NCBI RefSeq assembly: GCF_003609575.1
Contig: NZ_MBTA01000029.1
Coordinates: forward strand, 163,117 to 227,116
DNA: 64,000 bases
Origin: Pelobium manganitolerans
GTDB taxonomy: Bacteria; Bacteroidota; Bacteroidia; Sphingobacteriales; Sphingobacteriaceae
Reading direction: 5' to 3'
Below the pieces are notes generated by a model. It did no database searches and was not told where the DNA came from. It was given only the letters and a program-made list of their open reading frames with translations. Positions 64,000-64,000 of this stretch are shown here, in pieces; position 1 is the first letter of the stretch; each line of letters starts with the position of its first letter. The position numbers and the translations under genes were made by a program.

Positions 64000-64000
64000 G

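Overview
The window is a chromosomal segment of a Bacteroidota bacterium, most likely Sphingobacteriaceae (Pedobacter or Mucilaginibacter-like). The evidence is a one-piece hybrid two-component regulator, the type IX secretion/gliding genes gldKLMN, gldA-F-G and sprE/porW, a Nudix-type arabinose regulator, an atp operon without beta and epsilon genes, lipoboxes of the Bacteroidota kind, almost no Shine-Dalgarno sequences, and repeated TAnnTTTG (-7) promoter elements, several only 3-6 nt before the start codon. I saw no tRNA, rRNA or CRISPR.

Layout. 1-4.35 kb: hybrid two-component sensor cut by the window edge. 4.4-18.8 kb: housekeeping genes (pseudouridine synthase, DedA, dnaN, gldG/F/A, LuxE-like acyl-protein synthetase, RES/Xre toxin-antitoxin pair, tyrS, PorV-like protein, SemiSWEET, L,D-transpeptidase, HPF). 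18.8-27.1 kb, minus strand: Gre-like factor, HEAT-like protein, then the atp operon continuous with a bactofilin/M23 cell-shape pair. 27.2-34.2 kb, plus: sprE/porW, PBP1A, uvrC. 34.2-42.7 kb, minus: gldK-L-M-N, then hemD, DUF4271 and an Omp85-like protein. 42.9-49.3 kb: ferritin, a 43-residue membrane protein, hemW, SDR, CDF transporter, M1 aminopeptidase. 49.5-54.1 kb: araR-araB-araD-araA. 54.2-55 kb: two small cysteine-rich exported proteins behind an 11-bp-phased direct-repeat array. 55.1-58.8 kb: SDR, lipoprotein, PAS/HisKA protein and a short ssb.

The accessory region is 59.16-64.0 kb. Three single-gene, AT-rich, same-strand modules (HNH nuclease; AAA-ATPase with TOPRIM-like C-terminus; YbjQ-domain/zinc-ribbon protein) are separated by about 130-bp imperfect palindromes. 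In each module the sequence just after the stop codon (ending AAC) is the reverse complement of the sequence at that same module's own 5' boundary (beginning GTT). That is the diagnostic relation between the R'' box and the first bases of an integron gene cassette, so I read this as an integron-like cassette array (attC-like sites) with at least one defence-type gene. No integrase is in the window. The third attC-like site is interrupted by a REP-associated tyrosine transposase (RAYT) with its own REP palindromes, which are being tandemly duplicated together with the 3' end of the transposase gene.

Functionally the core genes serve envelope building and protein export (T9SS/gliding, PBP1A, L,D-transpeptidase, M23/bactofilin, Omp85-like), energy (ATP synthase) and L-arabinose catabolism; the right end is a mobile, probably defence-related, accessory segment.
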